Source: Conus ventricosus
Taxonomy: Eukaryota > Mollusca > Gastropoda > Neogastropoda > Conidae
Direction: 5' to 3'
Assembly (NCBI GenBank): GCA_018398815.1
Contig: CM031604.1
Coordinates: 49,718,806-49,782,805, forward strand
Length of the DNA stretch: 64,000 nucleotides
A program made the position numbers and the translations under genes. Of this stretch, positions 52,400-63,235 are shown one piece after another (positions within the stretch are counted from its first letter, which is position 1; the number at the start of each line of letters is the position of its first letter). A model generated the notes under the pieces. That model was given only the letters and a program-made list of their open reading frames with translations. It made no database searches and was not told the DNA's origin.

Positions 52400-53760
52400 A
52401 AAACGCTGGCCCACCAAACTTCAAATTTTTAACGGCCCCAAGCTTAGCCGTTTTGACCACAGTGTCTGAATCGTTTCGTCTCAGAAACTTATTTCAAGTC
52501 TGCAACAAGTGCGGTGATCTTGACCCAATCCCCACCCAACTCACAAACAGAATCTTTGGCCGATTCTTGTTCCAGTTCTCACGAAATTATAACTGGTTCT
52601 CTGGCTACTGGTTTCTGTTCCTGGATGTTTTAAAACATGCTGGTTAAAGTTTTTTTATTTTCCCCCTCTTCTAAAGAAAAATGGCCTATGTCCCGATGAC
52701 TTTAAAAATTCAGACCTGTTTCATCACTTCCTTTTCTCTCCAAAACTCCTGGAAAGGTATGTTTTGGCACCTTGAACATCTGTCCCAGCACAATCTGCAT
52801 GATATAACCAGTCTGCATACAGACAGAATCACAGTACTGAAAACAAGCGTTGCTTTGTGTGGACTGACAAGTCTCCTTCCAGTCAGCGACAACAAAAAAG
52901 TTCATCGCTCCTGGACTTTGCTAGAATCTCAGTGCCGCATTTGACACTATCGACCACAGTATTCTTTTTAAAGATGGCGGTGTCTTTCGGTATCACAGAA
53001 ACATTGCATTAGAATGGTTTGGTCATACAGATGGCCACAGAACCAATCTGTGTCTGTTTGGTGGCAGGTCTTCCTTCCCCTTTCCCCTGGGATTTTTGGT
53101 GTGCCCAAGGCTCCGTTTTGGGCCCCCTTCTCTTCTCTTGTTTATCCAACTCTATCATGGTCATTGAGGAACCGGGATTCCTCATCGGAAATTTGCGATG
53201 ACACCCAGCTGCACGACGCTGCTGAGCTGCTGCATTCCAATTTTGGTATCGGATTTGAAACTGTGTTTCCCATCTGATTAAATCGTGGATGCTTAAAATA
53301 GCTCAAGCTGAATGATGAAAAAATGGGCTCTACTGGCAGACACCTCGTTCTGTTTGGATCGCATTTCTGAAATTTCTATTCAAGTTGGAACCAACAATAT
53401 TCCCTTTGAAGCAGCGCGAGGGATCTGGGTGTCATTTGGGATAGTACGTGTCATGATGTCAGATGGTCACCTGTGTCGTTCGCCTATTTGGGCTTTGAGA
53501 AAAGATCGCGGCAATTCGCTCATATCTTACACAGAAAGGGATGCCACCTTATCTGTTCCCTCATCATGTCAAAAATCGATTACTTGTAGCATTCTTGTGG
53601 TCTTCCCACTGTCGATTATAAAAACCGACTCAAACGTATTACAAAAACGCAGCCAGACTTGTTTTCAAAGTCAAAAGAACCCTCACTACACCTTTGTTAG
53701 ACTACATTGGCTTCCCATTATCGCGCATTCAGTTTTATAAACTGCAACACTTGCCTTCCG
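52400..53760 (+). pseudogene. LINE reverse transcriptase remnant
   Basis: In order: CNKCGDLDPIPTQL (about 52,505-52,545), PDDFKNSDLFHHFLFSPKLLE (52,694-52,757, cf. L-N-N-Y-R-P-V-S-N-L-P-F), LSAAFDTIDHSILF (52,928-52,969, motif A with its Asp), VPQGSVLGPLLFS with one base deleted (about 53,100-53,140), DDTQLHD (53,199-53,219, the motif C aspartates), KLNDEKM and IDYL. These are the blocks of CR1/L2-clade RTs. Stops and frameshifts interrupt throughout. Confidence 0.85.
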
Positions 53761-54183
53761 ACATTTGATGAAACATTGCTGCTTATCTTTCCAACACACT
53801 TGACACATATCAACCTCACGCACTCTTCGCTCTAGCAGTGATAAACTTCTCAGCTTCCCGCATGAATCTGAAATCCTTTGGCCCAACGTTGTTCTTTCAG
53901 TTATCAAGCCCTTGTCTGGGGAAAACTCCCTCCTCTCCCAGCTCCGCTCTTTCACAGACTCTCTCTGCGTTCAAATCTGGTCTCAAAACGCATCTCTTTC
54001 AGAAGTCCTTTTGTTCTTTCTTCATAGCTCGAGTTAATGTGGGTTTCCCTGCATTCTCAACCTTCGCCCCTGTATGTGCACGCGCGCTTCGCGCCTGCAT
54101 GCTTATGTGCTTTGCGTGTGTGCGTTGTGTGTGTGCGTTTACGCGCGTTGGGTTTTGTTTGCTTCGTGTTGAGTTTGCCTTGT

Positions 54184-54214
<31 letters not shown>

Positions 54215-54734
54215 GGGGGGGTGCTCCCTTCTGCATGTTTTAAATTGTATAGTGCAGTGTTCACGAAAAATTGGAGGCGGGTGGGTGGGTGGGAGGGTGT
54301 TGGTTCTTTTCTTCTATTCCAACTTCTTGTCGAGCGTGTTCATTAAAACGTATGTGTGTGTGTGGGGTAGCGGTGGGGACGGGGAGGGGAGAATGTGAGT
54401 GGGGGGTGGGGGGGGATGGGCTTGTGCATCTGTTTTAGTGCTTGCTTTGTATGCCTTTTTTTTTCTTCTCATTATTGGCAATGTTTATGGAAACTTATTT
54501 ATCTGTATTGTGAAGTGCTTGGGGATGGGTCTTTTTTTTCTCTCATCGAAGAGCGACTATATAAGCTCGATTTATTATTATTATTTTATATATTATTATT
54601 ATTATTATTATTTTCTCTGAACACGGAAGCGGCTCGGAAACTTAGCCAAGTTTCGGAACAGCCTTTTTTCTGAGAGTGGCTATAATGATCTTAGAAAGAT
54701 ATAGGACAGACGAAATCTGCAGGTATAGAGCAAT

Positions 54735-56520
54735 GTGGCTGTAAATACAATTAAATTTTATATTGCGCCCATCTCTGATGAGCTCAAAGGCTTACAACGT
54801 GTGGAATAAAAGCATTAAACTACAATAATACGCTGTATTCTGCAAAAGAGAGAAAGAAAAAATAGAGGCAAATTTCATAATATAGCAAAAATACAAGCAC
54901 AAATATCTACATAATTTAAAGCACCGATGACATCTGCCTTGGCTTAAGGCTGTGTCAGGCTAATTGACATAGGCTAGAACACCAAGGGTACATCAAAATG
55001 TTGTTATGCTCGCATAGTTATGCGGGGTTGTCTTCAGTTGTGACAAGCCCTAGTCATAACATTATCCAGTCTCTAAACTCCCCCGAAGTCGGAGTGTGGC
55101 TGCCCATGTGGCGGGGTAATCAAAACGGTCAACACCCGTAATGTTTCTCTCCTGTGATGCATTTGTACTGGGGATGATGCATTTGTACCATAGTGTTCAA
55201 GTACTTGGCTGTTTGGATAGATCCTGGAGTCTTTTAGCCAGGGTACGACAACAACAAAAACAACTCGATGACATGATGAATCTCTATTGTCTAATATACA
55301 AAAATGCAAGTGCACGCGCGCGCAACACAACACAAACACACCCACACCCACGATCCACATTTCCTGGAATAGCATGTCAAAAGAATTTTGAAAAAGAAAG
55401 ATACACAGAATGCAAAGAAATATAAACATCGCAATTTTAACATAGCTAATAAGATTTCTGTTGGAAACAAAAACAAAAACCTTGTAAACTATTAAACAAG
55501 GAAAGACAGAAGAGAGAGGAAGGCAACACACACACTACACACAAAGGCTGCACCGCGCGCGCGCTCCGCACACTCACACACACGCGCGCCGGACAGCGCA
55601 CACACCACAACCACACACACACCGACACACGCACACTCAGACAGACCTGCAGACACACGAACAGACAGACAAACACTCACGTAACTGTACATTTGACACT
55701 CTGCGAACTGGGGAGAATCTGAAGGACAATAACTGACAGTGCTATAGTTTTCATGGAAGGAATGGGGAACGTACTTTTGGAATATATGTGTTTTAGCTTG
55801 ATTTAAATGTGTGAGAGGGGTGGGCGATGGCGGGATAAGAAAAGGGAGATCATTCCACATTGACGGACCAAGGTCGAAGGAAACACCCGTTCTCTAAAGC
55901 CTTTTTAGATATTTGATGTTTGTTTGCTGAAGAGACGATTGATCGTCAGAGGAACGTAAAGACCTAGGAGGAGTGTAAACTGCGAAAGTTCAGCCAAAAT
56001 AGAGGGTGATGTGCCAACAACACGTTATACAAGAGTGAGATCTTTTACTCTATTCTGGCTGAAAACAGGAAGCAATTGTAAACTCCGACAGAGGGGAGTT
56101 ACATGCTCTCTCTTTGCCTTTCTGGCAAATACAAAGTTTATGCTGACCGAAAGCTTTACGACCTTTGTTGATATTACGACAGCAAGCGCAGCATAGCGAA
56201 TTGATGGAGGGCCAAAATTAAGAATCACAAGGAAAAGGCTTGATGTCTAATAGGATCCAGGAATCGGGACCGTTTTGATATACTGTCGCCAAGCAAAGCT
56301 GAAGCCCCTAAAAACCATTGCCGGGGAGTACCAAAAGGGAAAAAGCAAGATTTTTTTAAAAACAATCTTTAATCAACTTATTTGGAGAACTGAAAAAGGC
56401 GCAAAAAGGGGGCAGTGCGCAAAGACACTGGCATATAAAAGCACTTCTCTAGTCACTTTATAAATCTCTAATTCTCAAGACTACAACCGCCTTGGTTAAA
56501 GGTGCTATGTCAGCCATTGA
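54735..56520. repeat. Dispersed invertebrate-type repeats, poorly defined
   Basis: Contains TATTGCGCCCATCTCTGATG (54,761-54,780), a CA/CG-rich stretch (55,310-55,680), and TCTGGCTGAAAACAGGAAGC...AGGGGAGTTACATGCTCTCT (56,054-56,115), phrases resembling untranslated parts of common marine-invertebrate LINE/SINE repeats. I cannot define borders or family, and no frame looks coding. Confidence 0.4.
54925..55265. repeat. Repeat C, copy 1
   Basis: About 340 bp aligned to 56,485-56,815 in the same orientation: GTTGTCTTCAGTTGTGACAA, CCCCGAAGTCGGAGTGTGGC, CATGTGGCGGGGTAATCAAA, TGATGCATTTGTACCATAG. Differences are mostly short indels. A 15-bp piece (GATGCATTTGTACYR) is doubled in this copy. Confidence 0.8.
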
Positions 56521-56815
56521 TATAGGACTAGACACAAGGCTACAACATATTATTGTTATGCTCTGCCATAGTTAGCGGAGGAGATTGTCTTCAGTTGTGA
56601 CAAGCTCCTAGGCATAACCTTGTCAGTTTTCTTTCCAAAAAAATCCCCGAAGTTGGATTGTGGCTTGCCATGTGGCGGGTAATCAAAAACGGTCACACAC
56701 GTTAATGTTGATCCCCAGCTGATGCATTTGTACCATGGTGTTTCAAGTAATTCGGGCGCTGTTTGGATTATCCTGGATTTTCTTTTTGCCAGAGTACGAC
56801 ACAAACAACCAATGA
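56485..56815. repeat. Repeat C, copy 2
   Basis: Second copy of the element at 54,925-55,265, with CCCCGAAGTTGGATTGTGGC and CATGTGGCGGGTAATCAAAA. No terminal repeats or target-site duplication recognised. Function unknown. Confidence 0.8.
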
Positions 56816-57379
56816 CTAAACAAAGTTTTCATGTATAAACACCGTATGTTTGATAAAGCGTGAAGAAAGAAAGCTAACCCAAGAGATTTTTTTAAGCATT
56901 ATTTTTCAGCCTTTTGTCCGGTTCTTCATTATATAACTTACAAAACAGTATACTTCTTTCCAATCACTAACCACTGTATCACATAAATTAACAAGCCAGA
57001 TATTTGACAAGCTCCAATATGTAAGGCACAAAACTGTTCGACAGTCCAGCCCAAAAACTGATGAGGACTGGCTAGAAAATGCAATGGCAGGAAGGAAGGC
57101 AGTGGCATGGAAAGCTTCAGAATCAGGCCAATTACAGGGACACACACGATCCATGCAGGATGAAATGTGATAAAGAAGTGAAAGTGATGGTCTAGAGGCA
57201 GAAACGAAAGCAAAGAGTCATGGTGACACAGGAAGCAAAGAACATGGTGACACAGGAAGCAAAGAGACATGGTGACACAGAAGCAAAAGACATGTGACAA
57301 GGAAGCAAAGAAAGAAGGGACACGAACAGACCAGAAGGGGGTCCAGCAAAGCCGACAAAGGGCCCATAGGGCTGTTTGG

Positions 57380-57523
57380 GGGAATAACACAATCCCCCCC
57401 ACAGTTTTGAGCGGTGTGGGGAATACACAATCCCCCCCCACCCCCCCCCCCAGTCTGAGCTGTGGGGAATACACAATCCCCCTCCCCCCCCCCCCCAAAG
57501 TCTGAGTGTGTGGGAATACACAA

Positions 57524-57556
<33 letters not shown>

Positions 57557-57834
57557 AGTTCTGAGCGTGTGGGGAATACACCAATCACCTCCTCACGCCC
57601 CCCCCCCCCCAGTCTGAGGCTGGTGTGGGATACACAATCCTCCCCCCCCCCCCCCCAGTCTGCGCTGTGTGGGAATACAACAATCCCCATCCCCCCCCCC
57701 CCCCCCAGTCTGAGCTGTGTAGAATACACAATCCCCTCCCCCCCACCCCCCCCCCCCCCCAGTCTGAGCTGTGTGGGAATACACAATCTCCCCCCCCCCC
57801 CCCCCCCACTGTCTGAGCTGTGTGGGAATAACAA

Positions 57835-57890
<56 letters not shown>

Positions 57891-57905
57891 ACAGTCTGAG
57901 CTGGT
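57380..57905. repeat. C-tract minisatellite, about 9 units
   Basis: Unit CAGTCTGAGCTGTGTGGGAA + TACACAATC + C12-C54; the largest C run is at 57,837-57,890. The G-rich minus strand has strong G-quadruplex potential. A 350-codon poly-Gly frame (minus) and a 163-codon poly-Pro frame (plus) run through it and are artefacts. Just before it, GACACAGGAAGCAAAGA is repeated four times (57,217-57,310). C-run lengths may be inaccurate. Confidence 0.92.
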
Positions 57906-58003
57906 GCCTGCACCGAAAAAAAAAAAAAAAATGGCACGTTGGGGTCTTCTTTGGAATCAGTATCCTCAGGTCTGTGTATGACTCCTGCAAGAATTAAGCC
58001 TGG

Positions 58004-58770
58004 CGAAAAGGGGAAATAAGAAATCTCCATGTCCACTCAGTCAGGGGCAAACAAATAGTGGAACATGTCTCAACTCAAGCAAAGCAGCGCTATCACGCAC
58101 GCACGCACGCACGCACGCACACCTCACGTGTTTAGGAGCGGATCGCATCGTGAGATTAGTTCTGCTTACAGATGGTCATTAAAACATTCAACGGGGCAGG
58201 AGGCAGGAAATTGATGTCCGGAAAGGCTGTGTTCACTGGGGAACTAGGAGCCGGATTCACTGGATATAAATTTACGGTTGGCAGTGCATATTAATGTACG
58301 GTTGGCAGTGCATATAATGTACGGCTGGCAGTGCATATAATGTACGGCTGGGCAGTGCATATAATGTACGGTTGCAGTGCATTAGTACGGTTTGCAGTGC
58401 ATCTAATGGTACGGTTGGCAGTGCATAACAGACCTCTAAATAGAGAAAAAAACACAAAATCATCAGCATGAAACCGGATGTTGTGTGTCCATTCAGGTTC
58501 CTCAAAACAAAGATTATGACCGAACTATGCTGAACGGGCAACATGGCGACCAAAAATGAGAAGTGTGCCCGTATCGCTGTCCAGCTTGAAGGAGAGCTTG
58601 AGGTATTGGCTTCCAGTCCTCCCCATAGAGCAGAAGCTAGAGGCGAGGGAGAGGGGATGGAGACACACTGCCCATGTTTTCATGAAAACAAGCTTTGAGT
58701 TTTGTGGTGAAGAGGACCAGAACCCCAAGCCACGGCAGAGCAACGTAGACCGAGTTCCAGCTGGATCTGA
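58004..58770. repeat. Large direct repeat, copy 1 (about 765 bp)
   Basis: Matches 63,236-64,000: GGGGAAATAAGAAATCTCCA, CAGCGCTATCACGCACG, AACATTCAACGGGGCAGGAG, CAGCATGAAACCGGATG and AGGACCAGAACCCC occur in both, in order. Differences are dominated by single-base insertions and deletions. Includes (GCAC)n at 58,096-58,121 and a 23-bp tandem repeat. Confidence 0.92.
58262..58430. repeat. 23-bp tandem repeat in copy 1, about 7 units
   Basis: Unit ATATAATGTACGGTTGGCAG + TGC with indels. The same array, cleaner, is at 63,485-63,658. Confidence 0.93.
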
Positions 58771-58949
58771 TCGAGTTGGAACAAGTAAACTGCAAAAGGT
58801 CGAAATGTCCCAACATACAGTTGACAGCGCCTTATAGCTGGAGTGACCATGGATGGTCCCGTCCACAAAGGTGACGTGTCCTTGAAGCGGCCTACCACCC
58901 TAGAGGGACGTAGAAGAACGAAGAAAGAAGAAGAGAAGTAGGAGGAGGA

Positions 58950-58980
58950 GGAGTGAGAGGGTGAGGAGAGGGAGAGGGAG

Positions 58981-59028
<48 letters not shown>

Positions 59029-60107
59029 TGGCTGCCGAAGGAGGAGGTCCAAGAAAACAACGCCATTCCCGATGCCTGAACAGCGGCAGAAAATCAATAC
59101 TTAAAGATTGAGCAGTCTGTCGATCGGTCAGTCGCAGCCATTATTAGCAGTGGTAGAGCTAAGACCCCCTGAATAGAGGGGACACCGGCTACAAGGTCCC
59201 AACCGGACCGGGCAACTCAGTCGCACACTTTCTTCATATAATCCCAAATCCTGTGAGCATATTTTGCCTTCAGGCTGTTCAGGAAAGTGAGCCACGTCGC
59301 TGCCAAGGGAGAGAAAAAGGCCTTAACTGCTGTAGTAGTTGATCGGTGTGATTAGAGTTGATCAGTTCACCTTTCTGTACTTCGGACGTCGGAATCACGT
59401 ACGGCGTGTGAGATGGCTATTATTTTCTTTTTTATAAAAAGTGATTTGCCATTTTATCAGTGTTACGTTTGGCTGATCCGTTGGGGCATGAATGCCAGTT
59501 TCAGTAACTTACTTTTGCACGGCGAAGCTGTGAGAGAGGTAGAGAGAGAGAGAGAGGTGAGAGAGAGCGAGAGAGGGAGAGAGAGAGAGAAGTGGAGAGA
59601 GAGAGATGAGAGAAAGACAAGACAAAAGACCAAGACAGATTCTTTATTACGAGGATAATAGATAAGCACTGACGTGCTTTTTTTTTACATCCCAGTCCTC
59701 GCCCTGAGTAGGTGACTTGCAACATGCAGTGAAATCAATAAATGTAAAAAAAGCAAAGACCAAGCAAAGCGGGTCATGTATAATAGAGGGAACATCAAAG
59801 GAAAAAGAGAAATGAAACAAAACAAAAAATAAGAATAATGATTTTAAAAAAAATATAAAAAATAATAATAACAAATAAAAATTAAAATAAAAATGAGAAT
59901 AAAAAATAATGAAGAGGAAGGAGAGAGTGGGAGTAGGGAGTGAGGTGAGCTGGGGGGACATATGTAAGTGTACTACAAGTACAAGATTTGGCATTGAATG
60001 AAAAACAGACAGTGAATGTGAATTAACAAAGTGCGTTTAAGCTTACCTATTTTTGACACACACATACACGCACGCTTGCACGCAGAGAGAGAGAGAGAAA
60101 GTGAGAG

Positions 60108-60158
<51 letters not shown>

Positions 60159-60322
60159 AATAGCACAACATGTAATCATTTTTCGCAAGGCATGAATATA
60201 CGTAGAGGTATTAAGCAAAGTGAGAAGAAATTGGGGGGGGGGGGGGGGGGGGGGGGAGACAAAAAAAAGCTATAGAGAGAGATGATGGAAGAGGAGAGAG
60301 AGAGAGAGAGGAGAGAGAGAAG

Positions 60323-60354
<32 letters not shown>

Positions 60355-60600
60355 GAGTGAGAGAGCAGAACTCCAAAACTCGGATGTTTATTCATGTTAA
60401 GCGATGGGCCATTATGAACGAGGGTATGGAGGACATAGCACTGTATATGAATTTTGTAGAAACTAGAACAACTGGATGGACTTCTTCTCACGACGTATAA
60501 CTGATCGCAACTTATTCTGAGATGCCATAAGGCAGATTTACCGAAACAGAGGGAGAGAGGAGAGAGGAGAGAGAGAGAGAGAGAGAGAGGAGAAGGGGGA
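58950..60600. repeat. Series of GA/CT microsatellites
   Basis: (GA)n blocks at 58,979-59,019, 59,540-59,612, 60,084-60,158, 60,295-60,365 and 60,555-60,590, plus a G run at 60,233-60,256. Between them is AT-rich sequence without coding features. Ser/Leu and Arg/Glu frames are artefacts. Confidence 0.9.
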
Positions 60601-60710
60601 GTGGGTGGGGGATGGTGAGCATGAGACAGAGAAAGAAAGGCGGTGGGGGGAGGCTATTAGCTATGTAAGATCCCTCACCTAGACACGTCTACGCAGATAA
60701 ACGGCGTTCA

Positions 60711-61172
60711 ATGCTTGCAGATCCAATATCGGAGTCCATGAAAGTGAGCAGGAAAAAGTTGAAAGCAGATAGCAGTAATTATATTTCCGCTCATGGACAG
60801 GTCTATCGGGCCGCGGAGGGTCGGATTTCTAAAGTGTTTGGTCAGAGCGGAGCCGGGGATTACGTTCAGCCAGACTTCTATCCAACGTGTAACGACCGTC
60901 TGTCAGCCCAAAATCAGACAATAGGCTTTTTTCACGCCTTCCAGCGGCGAATGAAATGGGCACAAACACACCACCATGCACTCTGCCAAACGCGCACGTC
61001 AAATTTCTATCGCATGTGTACGGTTTCTTCAATGACAGATCTTCCGTCTTCCTCTTTGACTGTTAAGGAGTACGTCGCACAAATAACGTGTGTTAACGGC
61101 AAATTGGCCGCTGGCAAATTGTCACGGCGACCATTAGTCGGTCTTGTATGCACTTACTGTCGCCATTTATAA
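60711..61172 (+). CDS. Open frame of 153 codons, unidentified, doubtful
   Basis: Starts MLADPISESMKVSRKKLKAD and ends CTYCRHL-stop. The composition is mixed and balanced (no low complexity) and the segment is less repetitive than its flanks. No domain, signal peptide or membrane helix is recognised, and the ATG at 60,711 has no notable context. The sequence after the stop contains several TTGTCG motifs (61,108-61,230). It may be a first exon, a repeat-borne frame or chance. Confidence 0.25.
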   Translation: MLADPISESMKVSRKKLKADSSNYISAHGQVYRAAEGRISKVFGQSGAGDYVQPDFYPTCNDRLSAQNQTIGFFHAFQRRMKWAQTHHHALCQTRTSNFYRMCTVSSMTDLPSSSLTVKEYVAQITCVNGKLAAGKLSRRPLVGLVCTYCRHL

Positions 61173-61639
61173 ATTGTCGTCAGCGACAGTTTTTTCATTA
61201 ACTAACGACCCATATTGTCGCCTGACACATATCGTCGCCTGCGCATAATTTTGTTGTAGCAATCATCGCATCCGTTATTCGTCTCTCTATATGGGTGCAG
61301 TTATACTGATCTAATTTCCTAATAATCGTTGTGATGACGAAGTTACATCCCCCCCAACAACAACAAACAAACAAAAAATAAGTTTTAAACAATGGTTACT
61401 GCGCTATAGTGGTGCATTTACTAATCTACTACTATCATGTGTGTTCAGAGGCACATTTCAATAAAGCCGCAGATGCCGTTAATGAAACAGGAGCAGGGCT
61501 TTTACCTCACTTAATAGAGCACCACGCTTTTGTCCTTGATGACCTAGGGTTTGATTCCCTTTATTCAATTTAGCATACTATAGTCTGTCCTAATGTCCGT
61601 TAATGTTTCGTCTTCTAAATGATTCAGTATAGCATCTTA

Positions 61640-62430
61640 ATAGGTTGATAGAATGGCCACCCAAGGGACACAACCAAAGGACAGGATCGTTTTCCGGTCC
61701 TCTCCACAAAGAAGACCACGCTTCGAGACGGGCAGGAGGGGGGGGTCTACAAAACGCCCTTCACGCTGCACAGGGACCCGAATGTGTCACTCACTGATAC
61801 GGTACGGCCTCACCAGGGCTGATTGCCAGTAAGATACCCTGCACCATGGTCCCCTCAACCAGTCAGTCTACTTCTGAGAACGGGACCAGACAACGTTGCA
61901 ACGCGTTAACAGTGGGCCAGGATCTCTTCCCCGATGAGTCCCGGTTTCTGTCTGGAGTTTATTGCCGGAAGTCAGGAGAGTGTGTAGACAGCTGAAGAGA
62001 GGTTTTACAGTTTTTGCTGATACAGAACATGGCCGATCTGCAGGTGCAGTCGGATTGTCGGGCTGGGACAGACACGGAGACTTGTGGTCTTCAGGAGGAG
62101 AGGAGTGATGTAAACCGCCGTGACAGTATTCTACGCTATCAGCAGACCTCATTGTGATCTCCATAATATGCAGCTCGGTGTCGGGTTCCTTTTCATGGAT
62201 AAACGGGCCAAATCACGGAGCACATGTAACCAGGAGTGAGCCGAAAACCGGGGTCATCGCCGTCTTGACTGGCCGCTACGTTGTGACATGACCCAATGGA
62301 AAGATGTGTGGTACATGCTTGAGCAAGCTGTTTAATCATACCAAGCCGTCCTCACTGTCTGGCTGCCGGGAAGCAGTCTGCTAGGCATTGAAGAGACATA
62401 CAAGAGATCCAGCTGGATGAATACCTTTAA
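61640..62430 (+). pseudogene. Tc1/mariner-type transposase remnant
   Basis: Fragments in several frames, in the order of a Tc1-like DDE transposase: FPDESRF (61,930-61,950, second catalytic Asp region), a VYCRKSGE-like stretch, RRDSILRYQQTSL (62,114-62,152), FLFMDKRA (62,190-62,213, cf. F-M-D-D-N-A-R-P-H) and HRRLDWP...VWYMLEQAV (62,258-62,330, cf. L-D-W-P...W-D-x-L). The catalytic motif is degraded and stops are frequent. No terminal inverted repeats were identified. Confidence 0.7.
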
Positions 62431-63235
62431 TACAAACTCACTTTTCCAAGCACCCGAAAATGAAAATGATGATTGACGGGTAGCTGAAAGCCAGAGTTCC
62501 CTTTTCTTTCAGCTGAAGTTGATCTGTCTCATCAAAGACACACCAAAAAAATAAAAAATAAAAAAAAAAAAAAACGTGTAGGAAGGAGTGGATTTTTGGC
62601 CACAGTTTGGCGTTCGTTCATGAGCTGGTTTATATAGAAACTAGCCTGATGTAACATTAGAAGTGAAGATCAGCAAACAAGGGATTCACCACAGAAAGTT
62701 TGAGAATTGTCGTGAGCCAGTTAAAGTCACAGATATGGATGGGAAAACATTAAGAAGCTTCGCCTTTCGCTATGGTTGCAGATCGGAGGCATTCACCACT
62801 TCCTGTTGACCTGGATTGGCCCTCTGGCTTCACAGATCAGTTCGCCGCACTCCGCGTGAGGTGTCAAACCATCCTGTGTTGAATTGAAGCACAACGACGG
62901 TGGTTCTTTCGCATGCAAAACTACGTGCAGACAGTGGGCCGCCCTCCGGGTGAGCAGCGGACAAGAGAAGCTGGCTGAAAGAGCTTAACCTGAAAGGGCA
63001 ACCCAGCCAACAGAACAAATTTTCGTAGCGCTTGGTTGATGTCGTGCCTCGTATAGTAACCTGGTGTGAAGGGATGGAATGGCGACAATTGGACTGGTGG
63101 GACACTACTCTTATCTCCGTGACAGGTCCGCTGTAGTTCACTGCGTCAAGCCAAACATGCAAATCATTGGTGGGAAGCCCTCTTCAGCAAGAAGTCCTTA
63201 AACTGCTAAACAAACAACAACAAGCCAATTAGCTG
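62431..63235. other. No gene seen
   Basis: Contains an A-rich run (62,547-62,574). A minus-strand frame (62,830-63,162) is open for 110 codons without recognisable domain or splice sites. May belong to the 5.2-kb duplicated unit. Confidence 0.45.

Larger units (their letters stand above)
50590..54620 (+). mobile_element. CR1/L2-like non-LTR retrotransposon, degenerate
   Basis: Pieces of the two expected domains occur in order on the plus strand: an N-terminal region (50,700-51,130), endonuclease fragments, reverse transcriptase fragments, a C-terminal LKTHLFQKS region (near 53,980), a 3' UTR with GT/G microsatellites, and a 3' end GAAGTGCTTGGGGATGGG...GAGCGACTATATAAGCTCGA followed by (ATT)n. 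Numerous frameshifts and stops mean it is dead. The tail resembles SINE-B's. It lies just upstream of the NUDT5 promoter. Confidence 0.85.

Noticed and set aside
56938..57990. 350-codon Gly-rich frame on the minus strand
   Set aside because: Runs through the C-tract minisatellite; the Gly runs are homopolymer translations and the remainder has no recognisable domain.
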